A stretch of 64,000 nucleotides of DNA from Hymenobacter sp. YIM 151500-1 (GCF_025979885.1 NZ_CP110139.1:2991501-3055500), one strand, 5' to 3'. Counted from the first letter of the stretch, positions 26,450 through 35,558 are shown. Made by a program: numbers and translations. The notes: generated from the sequence alone by a model not told the origin.

Positions 26450-26911
26450 TTACAGATTCGTATTGTTTAGCAGGTTGCTGACGGTTTGGGAAATGACTTT
26501 GCCGTCGGCCTGGCCGGCCAGCTCGCGGGCGGCTACGCCCATGACCTTGCCCAGGTCGGAGGGGCCGGTGGCGCCCACGCGCTGGATGATGTCCACGAGC
26601 TTCTCTACCAGGTCGGCTTCGGAGAGCTGCTGGGGCAGGTATTCTTCGATGATGGCCAGCTCGGCCAACTCGATTTCTTCGAGGTCGGAGCGGAACTGCT
26701 TCTGGTAGGTTTCGGCGGCTTCGCGGCGCTGCTTGGCGGCTTTGGTTAGCAGCTTCAGCTCGGCATCGGGGGTGAGGGCGCCGTGTTGGCCTTCGGCGGT
26801 TTCGGCCAGCAGAATCTGGGACTTTATGCTGCGCAGGGCCGTGAGGCGCACTTTGTCTTTGGCCAGCATAGCCTTTTTGATATCGGCGTCGATGGTTTCT
26901 TTCAGAGCCAT
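26450..26911 (-). CDS. GatB/YqeY domain protein
   Basis: 153 residues, the usual length for YqeY. Begins MALKETIDADIKKAMLAKDK and contains RLTALRSIKSQILLAE and EEYLPQQLSEADLVE, matching the helical GatB/YqeY tRNA-binding-like domain. The exact function of stand-alone YqeY is not settled. Start at ATG 26911 removes a non-conserved extension and leaves a 28-nt gap after the upstream membrane protein gene, so both may be cotranscribed. Confidence 0.9.
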   Translation of the reverse strand: MALKETIDADIKKAMLAKDKVRLTALRSIKSQILLAETAEGQHGALTPDAELKLLTKAAKQRREAAETYQKQFRSDLEEIELAELAIIEEYLPQQLSEADLVEKLVDIIQRVGATGPSDLGKVMGVAARELAGQADGKVISQTVSNLLNNTNL

Positions 26912-26939
26912 AGTTCGGAGAAGATAATGGGGTGCAAGA

Positions 26940-27995
26940 TTACGGCTTATTCCCGAAAACGGAGCCGTTTGACGAGGTAGAGGCACTGGCCAGCGCCGCC
27001 CGCAAGCCGGCAGGCTGGTCGAGGTACAAGGCCACGCGGCTCACGGAGCGCCGCACGCCGTACGGCCCCACTGCCTCGTGCGGGCAGCGCAGCGTCAGCA
27101 GTACGTTGGGCGGCGTGAGCAGGGCTTGGGCCAGATTGAGCAAACCAGGGGCGCGGGGCGGCGCTTCGGTGAGCGAGTCAATAGCCTCGACATCGGCCAC
27201 CGGGAGGCGCAGCTGCCACAGAAAGCCAGTGCGCAGCACCAGCTCACCGGTTTGGGTGAGCAGCATGGGCCGCAGGCGCACGGCCCGCACGTGCGCTACC
27301 AGCACCATCAGCCCGTACAGGTGCAGCCCCAGCGCCACCCAGGCCACCAGCGGCTGCCAGCGCATCAGCAGCAAGTGGGCCGCGCCCATTTCAGCTACTG
27401 ACAATAACGCTACCGTGCTCATCAGCGCCGTGAAAGCCGATTCCTGGTGGGTGGTAAACACCACGTCGGTGGTTTGCACCTCCGGCCGGGCCCGCCAGCT
27501 CAGGAAAGCGTAATACACCGTGCTTACTTCCATGACGACGGGCGCCGTTAAGCGTCCGAACACCGGGCGCACGGCCTCGTCTAGAGCTTCCACGTAGCCC
27601 GCAGCAACTAGCCGTGCCGCCCGAAACGCCCGCCTGATGCGGCGCAGATTTGTTATTAGCAGGCCAAAAACCAGCGCCTCCACGGCCACCAGGCCGTGCC
27701 GGGCCCAGCCCAGGTATTGCTGTTGCGAAACCGGCAGCAGCCAGTAGCCCAACGCTACGGCCGCAGCAAACGCGCCGGCTACGGTGCTGACGGGCAGGCG
27801 GTAGGGCCGCACTACCAGCAGGTAGAACAGCAGCGGCGGCAGCACCAGCACGTCGAAGCTGACGGCGGCGGGCAGCAGGGGCTGCGTGGCAAAATCGGGG
27901 CGGCGGATGATCAGCAGCTCCACCCCTACCCCGGCTGCCAGCAGCAGGCCAAAGAGCAGTAGGGGCCGCAGGCGGAGCGTGGGGGTAAGGGTCAT
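26940..27995 (-). CDS. Unknown polytopic membrane protein
   Basis: 351 residues if started at ATG 27995 (MTLTPTLRLRPLLLF). About four hydrophobic helices occupy the first 150 residues. A more basic region with three further helices follows, then a soluble C-terminal part of about 110 residues with strands such as VLLTLRCPHEAVG and VSRVALYLDQP. No family is recognised. It is divergent from pdxJ with a short shared upstream region and precedes yqeY by 28 nt. Confidence 0.65.
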   Translation of the reverse strand: MTLTPTLRLRPLLLFGLLLAAGVGVELLIIRRPDFATQPLLPAAVSFDVLVLPPLLFYLLVVRPYRLPVSTVAGAFAAAVALGYWLLPVSQQQYLGWARHGLVAVEALVFGLLITNLRRIRRAFRAARLVAAGYVEALDEAVRPVFGRLTAPVVMEVSTVYYAFLSWRARPEVQTTDVVFTTHQESAFTALMSTVALLSVAEMGAAHLLLMRWQPLVAWVALGLHLYGLMVLVAHVRAVRLRPMLLTQTGELVLRTGFLWQLRLPVADVEAIDSLTEAPPRAPGLLNLAQALLTPPNVLLTLRCPHEAVGPYGVRRSVSRVALYLDQPAGLRAALASASTSSNGSVFGNKP

Positions 27996-28033
27996 GGATG
28001 AAAACGTGGGCGGACCGGGCTGCGCGGGGTGCG

Positions 28034-28041
28034 TATCTTTG
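28034..28041 (+). promoter_or_regulatory. -7 box (TATCTTTG) for pdxJ
   Basis: TATCTTTG matches TAnnTTTG and lies 32 nt before the pdxJ ATG. No convincing -33 TTG is seen 19-23 nt upstream. Confidence 0.4.
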
Positions 28042-28073
28042 AGCACATACGGACCTCCGCCCAGCCCTCGAAT

Positions 28074-28787
28074 ATGACCAAGCTTAGTGTAAACATAAAT
28101 AAAATAGCCACCCTACGGAATGCCCGCGGCCACAACCGCCCCGACCTGCTACAGGCGGCCCGCGACTGTGAGCGGTTCGGGGCGCAGGGCATTACCGTGC
28201 ACCCGCGGCCCGACGAGCGCCACATCCGCTACCAGGACGTGCGCGACCTGAAACCCATCGTCACGACGGAGCTGAACGTGGAGGGCAACCCCACCCCCGA
28301 CTTTCTGGCCCTGGTGCACGAGGTGCGCCCCGAGCAGGTAACGCTGGTGCCCGACGCACCCGACGCCATTACCTCCAACGCCGGTTGGGACACCATCACC
28401 CACCAGGACTACCTGCGCGGCATCGTGGCCGACCTGAAGCAGATGGGGGCCCGCGTCAGCATCTTCCTCGACCCCGTGCCGGAGCTGGTGCGCGCCGCCG
28501 CTACCACCGGCACCGACCGGATTGAGCTGTACACCGAGGACTACGCCCGCCACTACCACGCCGGCCGCGAAGCTGCCCTCCGCCCCTACCGCGAGGCCGC
28601 CGAGCTGGCCCAGGAACTAGGGCTGGGCCTGAACGCCGGCCACGACCTCGACCTCGACAACCTGGCCTACTTGAAGCAGAACTTACCCGGCTTGCAGGAA
28701 GTTAGCATTGGCCACGCCCTCATCTGCGACGCCCTGTACCTGGGGCTGGAAAACACCATTCAGCTGTATCGACGGCAGCTGGTATAG
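28074..28787 (+). CDS. pdxJ: Pyridoxine 5'-phosphate synthase PdxJ
   Basis: 237 residues, the normal PdxJ length. It condenses 1-deoxyxylulose 5-phosphate with 3-amino-2-oxopropyl phosphate to pyridoxine 5'-phosphate in the vitamin B6 pathway. Motifs: [46 protein letters not shown] and [16 protein letters not shown] at 28074 was chosen since the -7 box lies upstream of it and the longer frame overlaps the box. It makes the PLP needed by several enzymes in this window. Confidence 0.96.
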   Translation: MTKLSVNINKIATLRNARGHNRPDLLQAARDCERFGAQGITVHPRPDERHIRYQDVRDLKPIVTTELNVEGNPTPDFLALVHEVRPEQVTLVPDAPDAITSNAGWDTITHQDYLRGIVADLKQMGARVSIFLDPVPELVRAAATTGTDRIELYTEDYARHYHAGREAALRPYREAAELAQELGLGLNAGHDLDLDNLAYLKQNLPGLQEVSIGHALICDALYLGLENTIQLYRRQLV

Positions 28788-28790
28788 CGG

Positions 28791-28896
28791 TGTAGCGTAA
28801 GCTTCAGCTTGCGCCGTGAGCCTCTGTTTCTATTCATCTTACTTTCCGTTTCGCGCTTTCCTTCAGATGACGGCGCAAGCTGAAGCTTACGCCACA
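28791..28896. repeat. Dispersed palindromic element, copy 1
   Basis: Perfect 23-bp inverted arms 28795-28817 and 28870-28892 (motif GTAAGCTTCAGCTTGCGCC), extended outward with one mismatch to TGT/ACA ends. The interior is 52 bp. The right end (CACA) runs into the ATG of mnmH. A second copy with the same arms and a different interior is at 55663-55762. Confidence 0.85.
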
Positions 28897-29930
28897 TGCC
28901 CCGCCTTTCGCTGCCTGATTTTCTGCAAGAGCCCACTGCCCACGTGCCTATTTTGGATGTGCGGGCGCCGGTGGAGTACGCCCACGGCCATATTCCGGGG
29001 GCGGTGAGCTTGCCGCTGTTTTCGGACGAGGAGCGGGCCCGCATCGGCACCACCTACAAGCAGGTAAGCCAGGAGAAAGCCGTGCTGCTGGGGCTGGACT
29101 TTTTTGGGCCGAAGATGAGCCAGCTCGTGAAGCAGGCGCAGAAGCTGGCGCCGCACCGGCAGGTACGGGTGCACTGCTGGCGGGGTGGTATGCGCTCCGG
29201 AGCCGTGCAGTGGCTGCTGGAGCTGGCGGGCTTTCAAGTACAGCTCCTCGACAAAGGCTACAAAGACTACCGGCGCTGGGTGTTGGACGAAATAGCCCGG
29301 CCCCGCCCGCTGTGGACGTTGGGCGGCCTCACCGGCTCGGGCAAAACCGACGTGCTGCACCAGCTGGCTGCGCAGGCCCAGCCCGTGCTCGACCTCGAAG
29401 GGCTGGCCCGGCACAAGGGCTCGGCCTTCGGCGCCATCGGGCAGCCGGCCCAGCCTACGCAGGAGCAGTTTGAGAATGACCTGGCCGCCGCGCTGGCCCG
29501 GCTGCCGACTACGGCGCCGGCCTGGGTGGAAGACGAAAGCCGTACCATTGGCAGCGTGCACGTGCCGCCGGGGCTGTTTGGGCAGCTGCACGCCGCGCCG
29601 CTGCTGGTGCTGGAGGTGCCCCGTGCCGCGCGGGTGCGTAAGCTGGCCGCTGAGTACGGGCAGCAAGACCCCGCCGCGCTGGCCACAAGTATTCTGCGCT
29701 TGCGTAAGCGTCTGGGCGGCTTGGTGACGAAAGAAGCCCTGGCTGCCATCGGCGAAGACGACATGGAAAAGATGGTGAGCCTGGTGCTCGACTACTACGA
29801 TAAAACCTACGCGCACGGACTGGAAGGCCGCCGCGTCACGCGCGTGCCCACTGCCACCGCCGACCCGGCTGTGAATGCGGAGCTGGTGCTGCAGGTCGTT
29901 GCACGTGACTTTTTCTCCAGCCGCATCTGA
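28896..29930 (+). CDS. mnmH: tRNA 2-selenouridine synthase (MnmH/SelU/YbbB)
   Basis: 344 residues. It converts 2-thiouridine at the tRNA wobble position to 2-selenouridine using selenophosphate. An N-terminal rhodanese domain (about 1-125) has DVRAPVEYAHGHIPGA and the catalytic C94 in HCWRGGMRSG. A P-loop domain follows with GLTGSGKTD (about residue 145-153). Its stop overlaps the next ATG (TGATG). selD follows about 500 nt later, giving a complete selenouridine pair. Confidence 0.94.
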   Translation: MPRLSLPDFLQEPTAHVPILDVRAPVEYAHGHIPGAVSLPLFSDEERARIGTTYKQVSQEKAVLLGLDFFGPKMSQLVKQAQKLAPHRQVRVHCWRGGMRSGAVQWLLELAGFQVQLLDKGYKDYRRWVLDEIARPRPLWTLGGLTGSGKTDVLHQLAAQAQPVLDLEGLARHKGSAFGAIGQPAQPTQEQFENDLAAALARLPTTAPAWVEDESRTIGSVHVPPGLFGQLHAAPLLVLEVPRAARVRKLAAEYGQQDPAALATSILRLRKRLGGLVTKEALAAIGEDDMEKMVSLVLDYYDKTYAHGLEGRRVTRVPTATADPAVNAELVLQVVARDFFSSRI

Positions 29931-30352
29931 TGCGCACCTCTTCCACTGCTTGTTCTGCCCTGCTTCTCATTTGCTTTGGACTGCTAGCAGGGTGCAGGAA
30001 TAAAGCGACGGCTTCGCTACCTCCCCGACACGAGCAGTTACTAGGCTTTAAGTCAGTATTCATGGCCAATGAAGGTGATGAAACTGCCTACCGAAAGCTG
30101 GGCTTAGCCAGCAAGCTGCGCAAAGGCACTATCGACGTAAAGCAGTTTCGCGACATCCTCTACATTTCGCTGCTCTACCACGCCAATGCTTGCGGAAGCT
30201 ATGCGGGCAATATTCGTATTAGCCGCGACACCATCTATTTGCAGTATACTCTCGTCTCTGACGAAGTATGTGCCTCCGGGCGGATTGATCAACTCACGTA
30301 TCTGGTCAATAATCCTGAACGGATTCATTACAGGGTCAGCTACCCCGAGTAA
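29930..30352 (+). CDS. Small lipoprotein between mnmH and selD
   Basis: 140 residues with a lipoprotein signal (SALLLICFGLLAGC, lipobox Cys 22). The mature part has two Cys that could pair (HANACGSYAG and DEVCASGRID) and a mixed alpha/beta composition. No known domain. Its start codon shares a base with the mnmH stop, so it is translationally coupled to a selenium-tRNA gene although it should be in the periplasm. Function unknown; it could be a passenger. Confidence 0.7.
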   Translation: MRTSSTACSALLLICFGLLAGCRNKATASLPPRHEQLLGFKSVFMANEGDETAYRKLGLASKLRKGTIDVKQFRDILYISLLYHANACGSYAGNIRISRDTIYLQYTLVSDEVCASGRIDQLTYLVNNPERIHYRVSYPE

Positions 30353-30427
30353 ACAGTGTTGTTTTACAACCTCAATTGAATTTCAGTCGGTTTCTCCGCC
30401 AAGGCGGCATTTTCGCTTTTTACTACC

Positions 30428-31492
30428 ATGCTCTCCGACACTCCTGCTCAACCCGACGACCAAATTCGCCTTACCCAATACAGCCACGGCGCCGGCTGCG
30501 GGTGCAAGATTGCGCCCAAGGTGCTCGACCAGATTCTGCACACCAGCTTGCCCCAGCCTCAGCACGAGCGGCTGCTGGTGGGCAATGCCTCCCGCGACGA
30601 CGCGGCCGTGTACGACATCGGGGGCGGGCAGGCCGTCATCAGCACCACCGATTTCTTCATGCCCATCGTGGATGATGCCTACGATTTTGGGCGCATTGCC
30701 TCGGCCAACGCCATTTCCGATGTGTACGCCATGGGTGGGCGGCCCATTATGGCTATTGCCGTGCTGGGTTGGCCCATCGACAAGCTGGCGCCCGAAGTGG
30801 CCCGCCGCGTCATCGAAGGCAGCCGCAGCATCTGCCAGGAAGCCGGCATTCCGCTGGCCGGTGGCCACAGCATCGACTCGCCGGAGCCCATTTTTGGCCT
30901 GGCCGTGACGGGGCTACTGGAGATTGAGCACCTGAAGCGCAACGACACCGCTACGGCCGGCTGCGAGCTGTACCTAACCAAGCCCTTGGGCGTGGGAATG
31001 CTCACCACGGCCCAGAAACGCGGTATTTTACGGCCCGAGCACGAGCAAATTGCGCCGCAAAGCATGATGTGTCTCAACAGGATTGGGACGGAGCTAGGCC
31101 GCCTAGAAGCAGTGCGCGCCATGACCGACGTTACGGGCTTCGGGCTGCTGGGGCACCTGGCGGAGGTGTGCGAAGGCAGTGGCCTCACGGCCGAGGTGGC
31201 GTTCGGACGGGTGCCGCGCCTGCCCGAAGCCGAGGAGTACCGGGCGCAAAAAGCCATTCCGGGTGGCACGGCGCGCAACTGGGACTCCTACGGCCACAAA
31301 ATCGGCCCCGTCACCGACGAGCAGCGGCAGTGGCTCTGCGACCCGCAAACCTCCGGCGGCTTGCTGGTGTGCGTGGACCCGGCCGGCCGCGCAGCCGTGC
31401 AAGCCGTTTTTGCCGCTCACGGCCTTGTCTTGGAGCCCTTCGGCCGCCTGCGCGAGCATGCCGCTGACGAGCCGTGGATTCTGGTGCGGTGA
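30428..31492 (+). CDS. selD: Selenide, water dikinase (selenophosphate synthetase)
   Basis: 354 residues. It makes selenophosphate from selenide and ATP. The N-terminal [14 protein letters not shown] carries catalytic Cys 24 and Lys 27 (equivalent to E. coli C17 and K20), so this is the Cys form, not selenocysteine. AIRS-type motifs follow: [24 protein letters not shown] and [12 protein letters not shown]. With mnmH it supports tRNA selenouridine synthesis; no selA or selB is in the window. Confidence 0.96.
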   Translation: MLSDTPAQPDDQIRLTQYSHGAGCGCKIAPKVLDQILHTSLPQPQHERLLVGNASRDDAAVYDIGGGQAVISTTDFFMPIVDDAYDFGRIASANAISDVYAMGGRPIMAIAVLGWPIDKLAPEVARRVIEGSRSICQEAGIPLAGGHSIDSPEPIFGLAVTGLLEIEHLKRNDTATAGCELYLTKPLGVGMLTTAQKRGILRPEHEQIAPQSMMCLNRIGTELGRLEAVRAMTDVTGFGLLGHLAEVCEGSGLTAEVAFGRVPRLPEAEEYRAQKAIPGGTARNWDSYGHKIGPVTDEQRQWLCDPQTSGGLLVCVDPAGRAAVQAVFAAHGLVLEPFGRLREHAADEPWILVR

Positions 31493-31496
31493 GGCA

Positions 31497-31516
31497 CCCA
31501 GGGCTGAAGCCCTGGG
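31497..31516 (+). terminator. Hairpin after selD
   Basis: CCCAGGGCT and AGCCCTGGG form an 8-9 bp stem with a tiny loop 4 nt after the selD stop. There is no T-run, so it may be a repeat-derived hairpin rather than a true terminator. Confidence 0.45.
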
Positions 31517-31623
31517 CTAGGTAGTGGCTCTCGGCCAGCTTCTCCCTTGCTTGTAAGCTACCGCGTAACAGCCAAAAGTAAACGGTTCTGCTTCATTGAG
31601 TGTCCCCGCAGCCGAACCGGAGG

Positions 31624-31690
31624 CCAGTATATCTACCGCTTCGTTGCAGTCGTCAGAAGTTACCTCCGGTAGAGATGCTTCGGCAAGCGG
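31624..31690. repeat. Fragment of dispersed repeat family
   Basis: The string around TCTACCGCTTCGTTGCAGTC and the following AGAGATGCTTCGG are also found, with changes, at 49145-49200 (inverted order) and within 34464-34654. It sits in the gap 31493-31762, which holds no convincing gene. The stretch 31708-31748 is made of repeated CACTTGTCACC-like units. Confidence 0.6.
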
Positions 31691-31762
31691 ACGCCAGATG
31701 AAGCATGACATTCCACTTGTCACCTGTCACTTGTTACCTCTCACTTCTAAAATCCACTCCAG

Positions 31763-32356
31763 GTGAAGCTGATTTCTGTTTTGCGGCCGATGCTGGAGTT
31801 GGGCGCGGTGCTGGCCGCTTTGCTGCTGGGCTTGCGGCTGGTGACGGGGCTGTTTGGGGGGCGTGGGCGTGTGTACCGGCCGGGGTTTGGGCGGCAGCTG
31901 TACCTGCTGTTCTGGCCCCTGCTCTGCCTGGCCGTGGGGCTGCCATTTCTGGGCTCCTTGTTTGTGGCAGAGTCGCTTTCTGCTTACGAATGGGCGCTAG
32001 TGCTACTATTGGGCTCGGTGGTAGTGGGGTTTTCGGGGCCGGCTCTGGTCCTGCATCTACAGTATTATGTTCGTAATCAGCACACCGCGCTGGTATTTGA
32101 CCCCAAGCGCAACCTGCTAGAGGTGTACGAAGCCGGCCAGCTGATTCCGTTCGGCAAGAGCGACCTGGTGCGGGTAGAGCGGGTCACGTGCCGGTCGCGG
32201 CGCATGTTCTGGAGCCCCTATACCTACCTGCGCCTGCACTTGCGCAGCGGACAGGTGCTTACCCTCACTTCCCTGCTCATCAACCTGGACCCGCTCACGG
32301 AGTTCCTGCGCAACACGCCGCTGGAACGCACCACCCGGTGGCTGTGCCTGCTTTGA
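31763..32356 (+). CDS. Membrane protein with PH-like C-terminal segment
   Basis: 197 residues from GTG at 31763. Three hydrophobic helices lie in the first 115 residues. A soluble region follows (about 118-197; TALVFDPKRNLLEVYEAGQL and LRLHLRSGQVLTLTSLL) whose strands resemble a bacterial PH-like domain. No family is firmly recognised. An ATG at 31790 is an alternative start. It sits alone between selD and the kinase gene. Confidence 0.65.
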   Translation: MKLISVLRPMLELGAVLAALLLGLRLVTGLFGGRGRVYRPGFGRQLYLLFWPLLCLAVGLPFLGSLFVAESLSAYEWALVLLLGSVVVGFSGPALVLHLQYYVRNQHTALVFDPKRNLLEVYEAGQLIPFGKSDLVRVERVTCRSRRMFWSPYTYLRLHLRSGQVLTLTSLLINLDPLTEFLRNTPLERTTRWLCLL

Positions 32357-32486
32357 GCAAGCTGTAGCTCAACGGTTTGTTGCTTACTTTGCCGGGTGCT
32401 ACGGCAAGAACCCGCGGCTTGACTGGCCTTCTGTTTACGGTTTGTCGGCTACTTTGCGGTGTTCTGACCTTCTGCGTTTCTACCTG

Positions 32487-34415
32487 ATGCGGCGCCTCGT
32501 GCTTCTTTTTCTGCTGCTTTGCCGGTCTGGGGTTGCCTGGGCGGCCCCGGAGCAGTCTGAACGGGCGCTGCTGCGGCAGCTCAGCACTCCGCTACCCGAC
32601 ACGGGCCGCGTGCGGGTGCTCAACCAGCTCTGCGAAGCCCTGCACGACCGGGCGCCCACCCGGGCACTGCGCCACGGCGAGCAAGCCGTGAACCTGGCCC
32701 GCCGGGTACGCGACCAGCGCGGCCTGCTGCTGGCATTGCTTAACCTGGCCAGCTGCTACGCTAATCTATCCGATGGCCCCCACGCTTTGGAGCTGCAGCG
32801 CCAGGCCCTGCTGCTGGCCCGGCGCCTGAGCCACCCCGACGGGCTAGTGCGCAGCTACACGGGTATGGGCGGCGTGCACCATGAGCGCAACGACACGGCC
32901 GCTGCGCTGCTGCACTACCGGCGGGCCCTGGAGCTGGCCTACCAGCCGGGCGTGCAGGTGCGCACCCAGCTGGTGCTGTTCGGCAACCTCGGCAACCTGT
33001 ACTTTTCCTTGCAGCGCCAGCCAGAAGGGCTGGTGTTTACCCGCCGGGCGCTGGCCCTGGCCCGCCGCACCGGCGACGTGGCCGGCGAGTCGCAGTACCT
33101 GGCCGAGCTGGGCTCTTTCTACCAGCAGCTAAACCAGCTTGAAACCGCCGAGGGCCTGCTGCGGCAGGCGGTGGCGTTGGTGGAGCCGCTGGAAAACTTC
33201 CGCTTCGAGGCCGGGCACCGGGAGCTGCTGGCTGCCGTGCTGCTGCAACGCCAGGAGCTGCCCGAAGCCGAAGCCCTGACCCAACAAGCTTTAGGATTGG
33301 CCCGCCGCATCAACTACCAGGAGCGGGTGCTGGATGCCTACGAGCTGCTGGCCGAAATCAACGCCCGCCGCGGCCAGTACGAGGAGGCCTTTGCCTGGCA
33401 GCGCCGCTTCCAGGCCCTCAACGACAGCATCAACAGCCGCTCCCGCCTCCAGACCCTGGCCGCCCTGCAAACCCGCTACGAAACTGCCGAAAAAGAAAGT
33501 CAGATTCGGTTGCTCACGGAGCGCGGCCAGGTGGCCCAGCAGCGTAACCGGGCGTTGCTGGGCACGGTGGCCGCCTTGCTGCTGGGGCTGGGCGTGGCCG
33601 GGCTGCTTTACGCCCAGCTGCGCCGCAACCGGGCCGATTTGGCCGCCAATAACCGGGCCTTGCAGGAGGCCACCCACGAGCTGCGGCAGCTGGCTGCTTC
33701 CAAAGACCGGCTCTACGCCATTGTGGCGCACGACCTGCGCGGGCCGGTTACATCCTTTGCCGGCGTAACGGAGCTGATTGACTTCTACTTGCAGCGGGGC
33801 GACGAGCAGGGCCTGCGCCGCCTGCCGGCCCTGGTGCGCCAGTCGGCCCACCAGCTCAACCACCTGCTCGACAACCTGCTGAGCTGGGCCGTGAGCCAGA
33901 CCGGAGAGCTGGCCTTCCAGCCCGAGCGCCTGCCCGTAGGGGCTCTGTTTGATGAAGTGACGGCCCTGTACGCCAGCGCCGCCGAAGCCAAGCAGCTTAC
34001 CCTGCACGCGGCCACCACCGCCCCCGACCTTGCCGTGTGGGCCGACCCGCACATGACCCGCACCATCCTGCGCAACCTGGTGGGCAATGCCCTGAAGGCC
34101 ACCCCAGCCGGCGGCACCATCCAGCTCAGCGCTGCTCTTACCGCTACTTCAACCGGGGTGCAGCTCCATGTAACGGATACGGGCCCCGGCATGCTTCCCG
34201 AGCAAGTTGCGGCCCTGCTCAGCACCGACGGCCCCACCTCGCTTTCGTATGCCCCCCGGAGTGGCACAGGCCTCGGCCTGCCACTGTGCCGGGCGTTTGC
34301 CCGCCGCCAGGGCGGCTCTCTCTCCATCAGCAGCACGCCTGGCCACGGCACTACCGTATCCGTCACGCTACCCGCCAGCCAGGGAAACGACGGGCCGTTG
34401 GTGATAGTGAGGTGA
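32487..34415 (+). CDS. TPR-containing sensor histidine kinase
   Basis: 642 residues: signal peptide (MRRLVLLFLLLCRSG), then TPR repeats (about 50-340), one membrane helix (about 360-382), a short coiled coil, HisKA and HATPase_c. The phosphoacceptor is H415 in IVAHDLRGP; the ATP-binding motifs are NLVGNALKA, DTGPGM and GTGLGLPLC. TPR-histidine kinases are common in Bacteroidota, with the TPR array as periplasmic sensor. No response regulator is nearby, so it is an orphan kinase. ATG at 32487 gives a proper signal peptide. Confidence 0.88.
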   Translation: MRRLVLLFLLLCRSGVAWAAPEQSERALLRQLSTPLPDTGRVRVLNQLCEALHDRAPTRALRHGEQAVNLARRVRDQRGLLLALLNLASCYANLSDGPHALELQRQALLLARRLSHPDGLVRSYTGMGGVHHERNDTAAALLHYRRALELAYQPGVQVRTQLVLFGNLGNLYFSLQRQPEGLVFTRRALALARRTGDVAGESQYLAELGSFYQQLNQLETAEGLLRQAVALVEPLENFRFEAGHRELLAAVLLQRQELPEAEALTQQALGLARRINYQERVLDAYELLAEINARRGQYEEAFAWQRRFQALNDSINSRSRLQTLAALQTRYETAEKESQIRLLTERGQVAQQRNRALLGTVAALLLGLGVAGLLYAQLRRNRADLAANNRALQEATHELRQLAASKDRLYAIVAHDLRGPVTSFAGVTELIDFYLQRGDEQGLRRLPALVRQSAHQLNHLLDNLLSWAVSQTGELAFQPERLPVGALFDEVTALYASAAEAKQLTLHAATTAPDLAVWADPHMTRTILRNLVGNALKATPAGGTIQLSAALTATSTGVQLHVTDTGPGMLPEQVAALLSTDGPTSLSYAPRSGTGLGLPLCRAFARRQGGSLSISSTPGHGTTVSVTLPASQGNDGPLVIVR

Positions 34416-34463
34416 TGAAGAAAAAGGGTGAGAGGTGAGAGGTGAGAGGTGAATGGTAACAGA

Positions 34464-34654
34464 TAGACCGTCATGCTGAGCGAAGGCGCAGCCGCAGTCG
34501 AACCGAAGGTCGCCGCAGGCAAGCATTTCTACCGCGGGCTAACTTTCATCATGTGCAGACGAAGCGGGAGAGATGCTTCGGCTGCGCTCAGCAGGACAAG
34601 TAGTACTCATGCGTCACACGCGAGATGCTTCGCGGGGCTCAGTATGACGGTCTA
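34464..34654. repeat. 191-bp palindromic element with imperfect terminal inverted repeats
   Basis: Ends 34464-34481 and 34637-34654 are 18-bp inverted copies with one mismatch (TAGACCGTCATGCTGAGC). Interior blocks near 34567-34596 (AGAGATGCTTCGGCTGCGCT) recur at 49145-49176. Just upstream (34425-34455) are four GTGAGAG-type units. The element fills most of the gap between the kinase and the hydrolase gene and encodes nothing. Confidence 0.75.
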
Positions 34655-34695
34655 TTCACAGCTGACACCAGCTCCCTTATCGAAGTGGGGTTGCC

Positions 34696-34703
34696 TACCT
34701 TTG
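34696..34703 (+). promoter_or_regulatory. -7 box (TACCTTTG), probably leaderless
   Basis: TACCTTTG matches TAnnTTTG and ends 5 nt before the ATG at 34709, the same spacing as at mazG. This supports ATG 34709 as the start and suggests a leaderless mRNA. Confidence 0.5.
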
Positions 34704-34708
34704 CGCGT

Positions 34709-35488
34709 ATGCTACTTCACTTCCGCGAAATGGGGCAGGGCACGCCCCTGGTCGTTCTGCACGGCCTGTTCGGCACCCTCGACAACTGGCAAACCCTGGC
34801 CCGGCGCTGGGCCGACGCCGGCCACCGCGTGGTGGTGGCCGACCTACGCAACCACGGCCGCTCCTTCCACTCCGACGAGCACTCCTACGAGCTGATGGCC
34901 CAGGACGTGCGCGGCTTGCTCGACCACCTGAGCCTGGACGCCGCCACCACTACCCTGCTGGGCCACAGCATGGGTGGCAAAACCGCCATGCGCTTCGCCC
35001 TCGACTACCCCGACCGCCTGGCCCGCCTGGTGGTAGTGGACATAGCCCCCGGCTTCTCCGACATGCGCCACCAGGACAACATCATTGCCGGTCTGAACGC
35101 CGTGCCCCTGCCCACGCTCGAAACTCGCCAGCAGGCCGACGAAACCCTGGCCCACCACATTCCGCAACCGGGCGTGCGGCAGTTTCTGCTCAAAAACCTC
35201 TACCGCCAGGACGACAACTCGTTTGCCTGGCGTCAGAACCTGGCAACCCTCACTCAGCACCTGTCCGCCATCGGGGCCGAAGTAACCGCGCCCCAGCCGT
35301 TCCTGAAGCCAGCCTTGTTTATCCGCGGCGGCAAGTCCGACTATATCACCGCCGAAGACAAGCTCACCCACATTCCGGCCCTGTTTCCTAACTCCCAGGT
35401 CGAAACCGTGGTGGATGCCGGCCACTGGGTGCACGCCGAAAAGCCCGACGAGGTGTTTCAGCTGGTGCAGGCGTTTATGGGCTCGTAA
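34709..35488 (+). CDS. Alpha/beta hydrolase (YbfF-like esterase)
   Basis: 259 residues, cytosolic. Oxyanion region VVLHGLFGTLDNWQTLARRW, a conserved DLRNHGRS motif, nucleophile elbow GHSMGGK (S87), acid in RGGKSDYITAED and His in DAGHWVHAEKP. DLRNHGRS and GHSMGGK are typical of the YbfF/ABHD11 esterase group; the natural substrate is unknown. Start at ATG 34709 because the longer frame runs back through repeat DNA and a promoter box. Confidence 0.88.
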   Translation: MLLHFREMGQGTPLVVLHGLFGTLDNWQTLARRWADAGHRVVVADLRNHGRSFHSDEHSYELMAQDVRGLLDHLSLDAATTTLLGHSMGGKTAMRFALDYPDRLARLVVVDIAPGFSDMRHQDNIIAGLNAVPLPTLETRQQADETLAHHIPQPGVRQFLLKNLYRQDDNSFAWRQNLATLTQHLSAIGAEVTAPQPFLKPALFIRGGKSDYITAEDKLTHIPALFPNSQVETVVDAGHWVHAEKPDEVFQLVQAFMGS

Positions 35489-35558
35489 GTGCCTTCAATG
35501 CCGATTACTCAGCGAGTCTACTTGCTTTTGAAGCTCTGATTTTCCTGTTCTTTACCTC

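Noticed and set aside
31517..31723. 68-codon minus-strand frame after selD
   Set aside because: It runs through the dispersed repeat at 31624-31690 and has no protein features.
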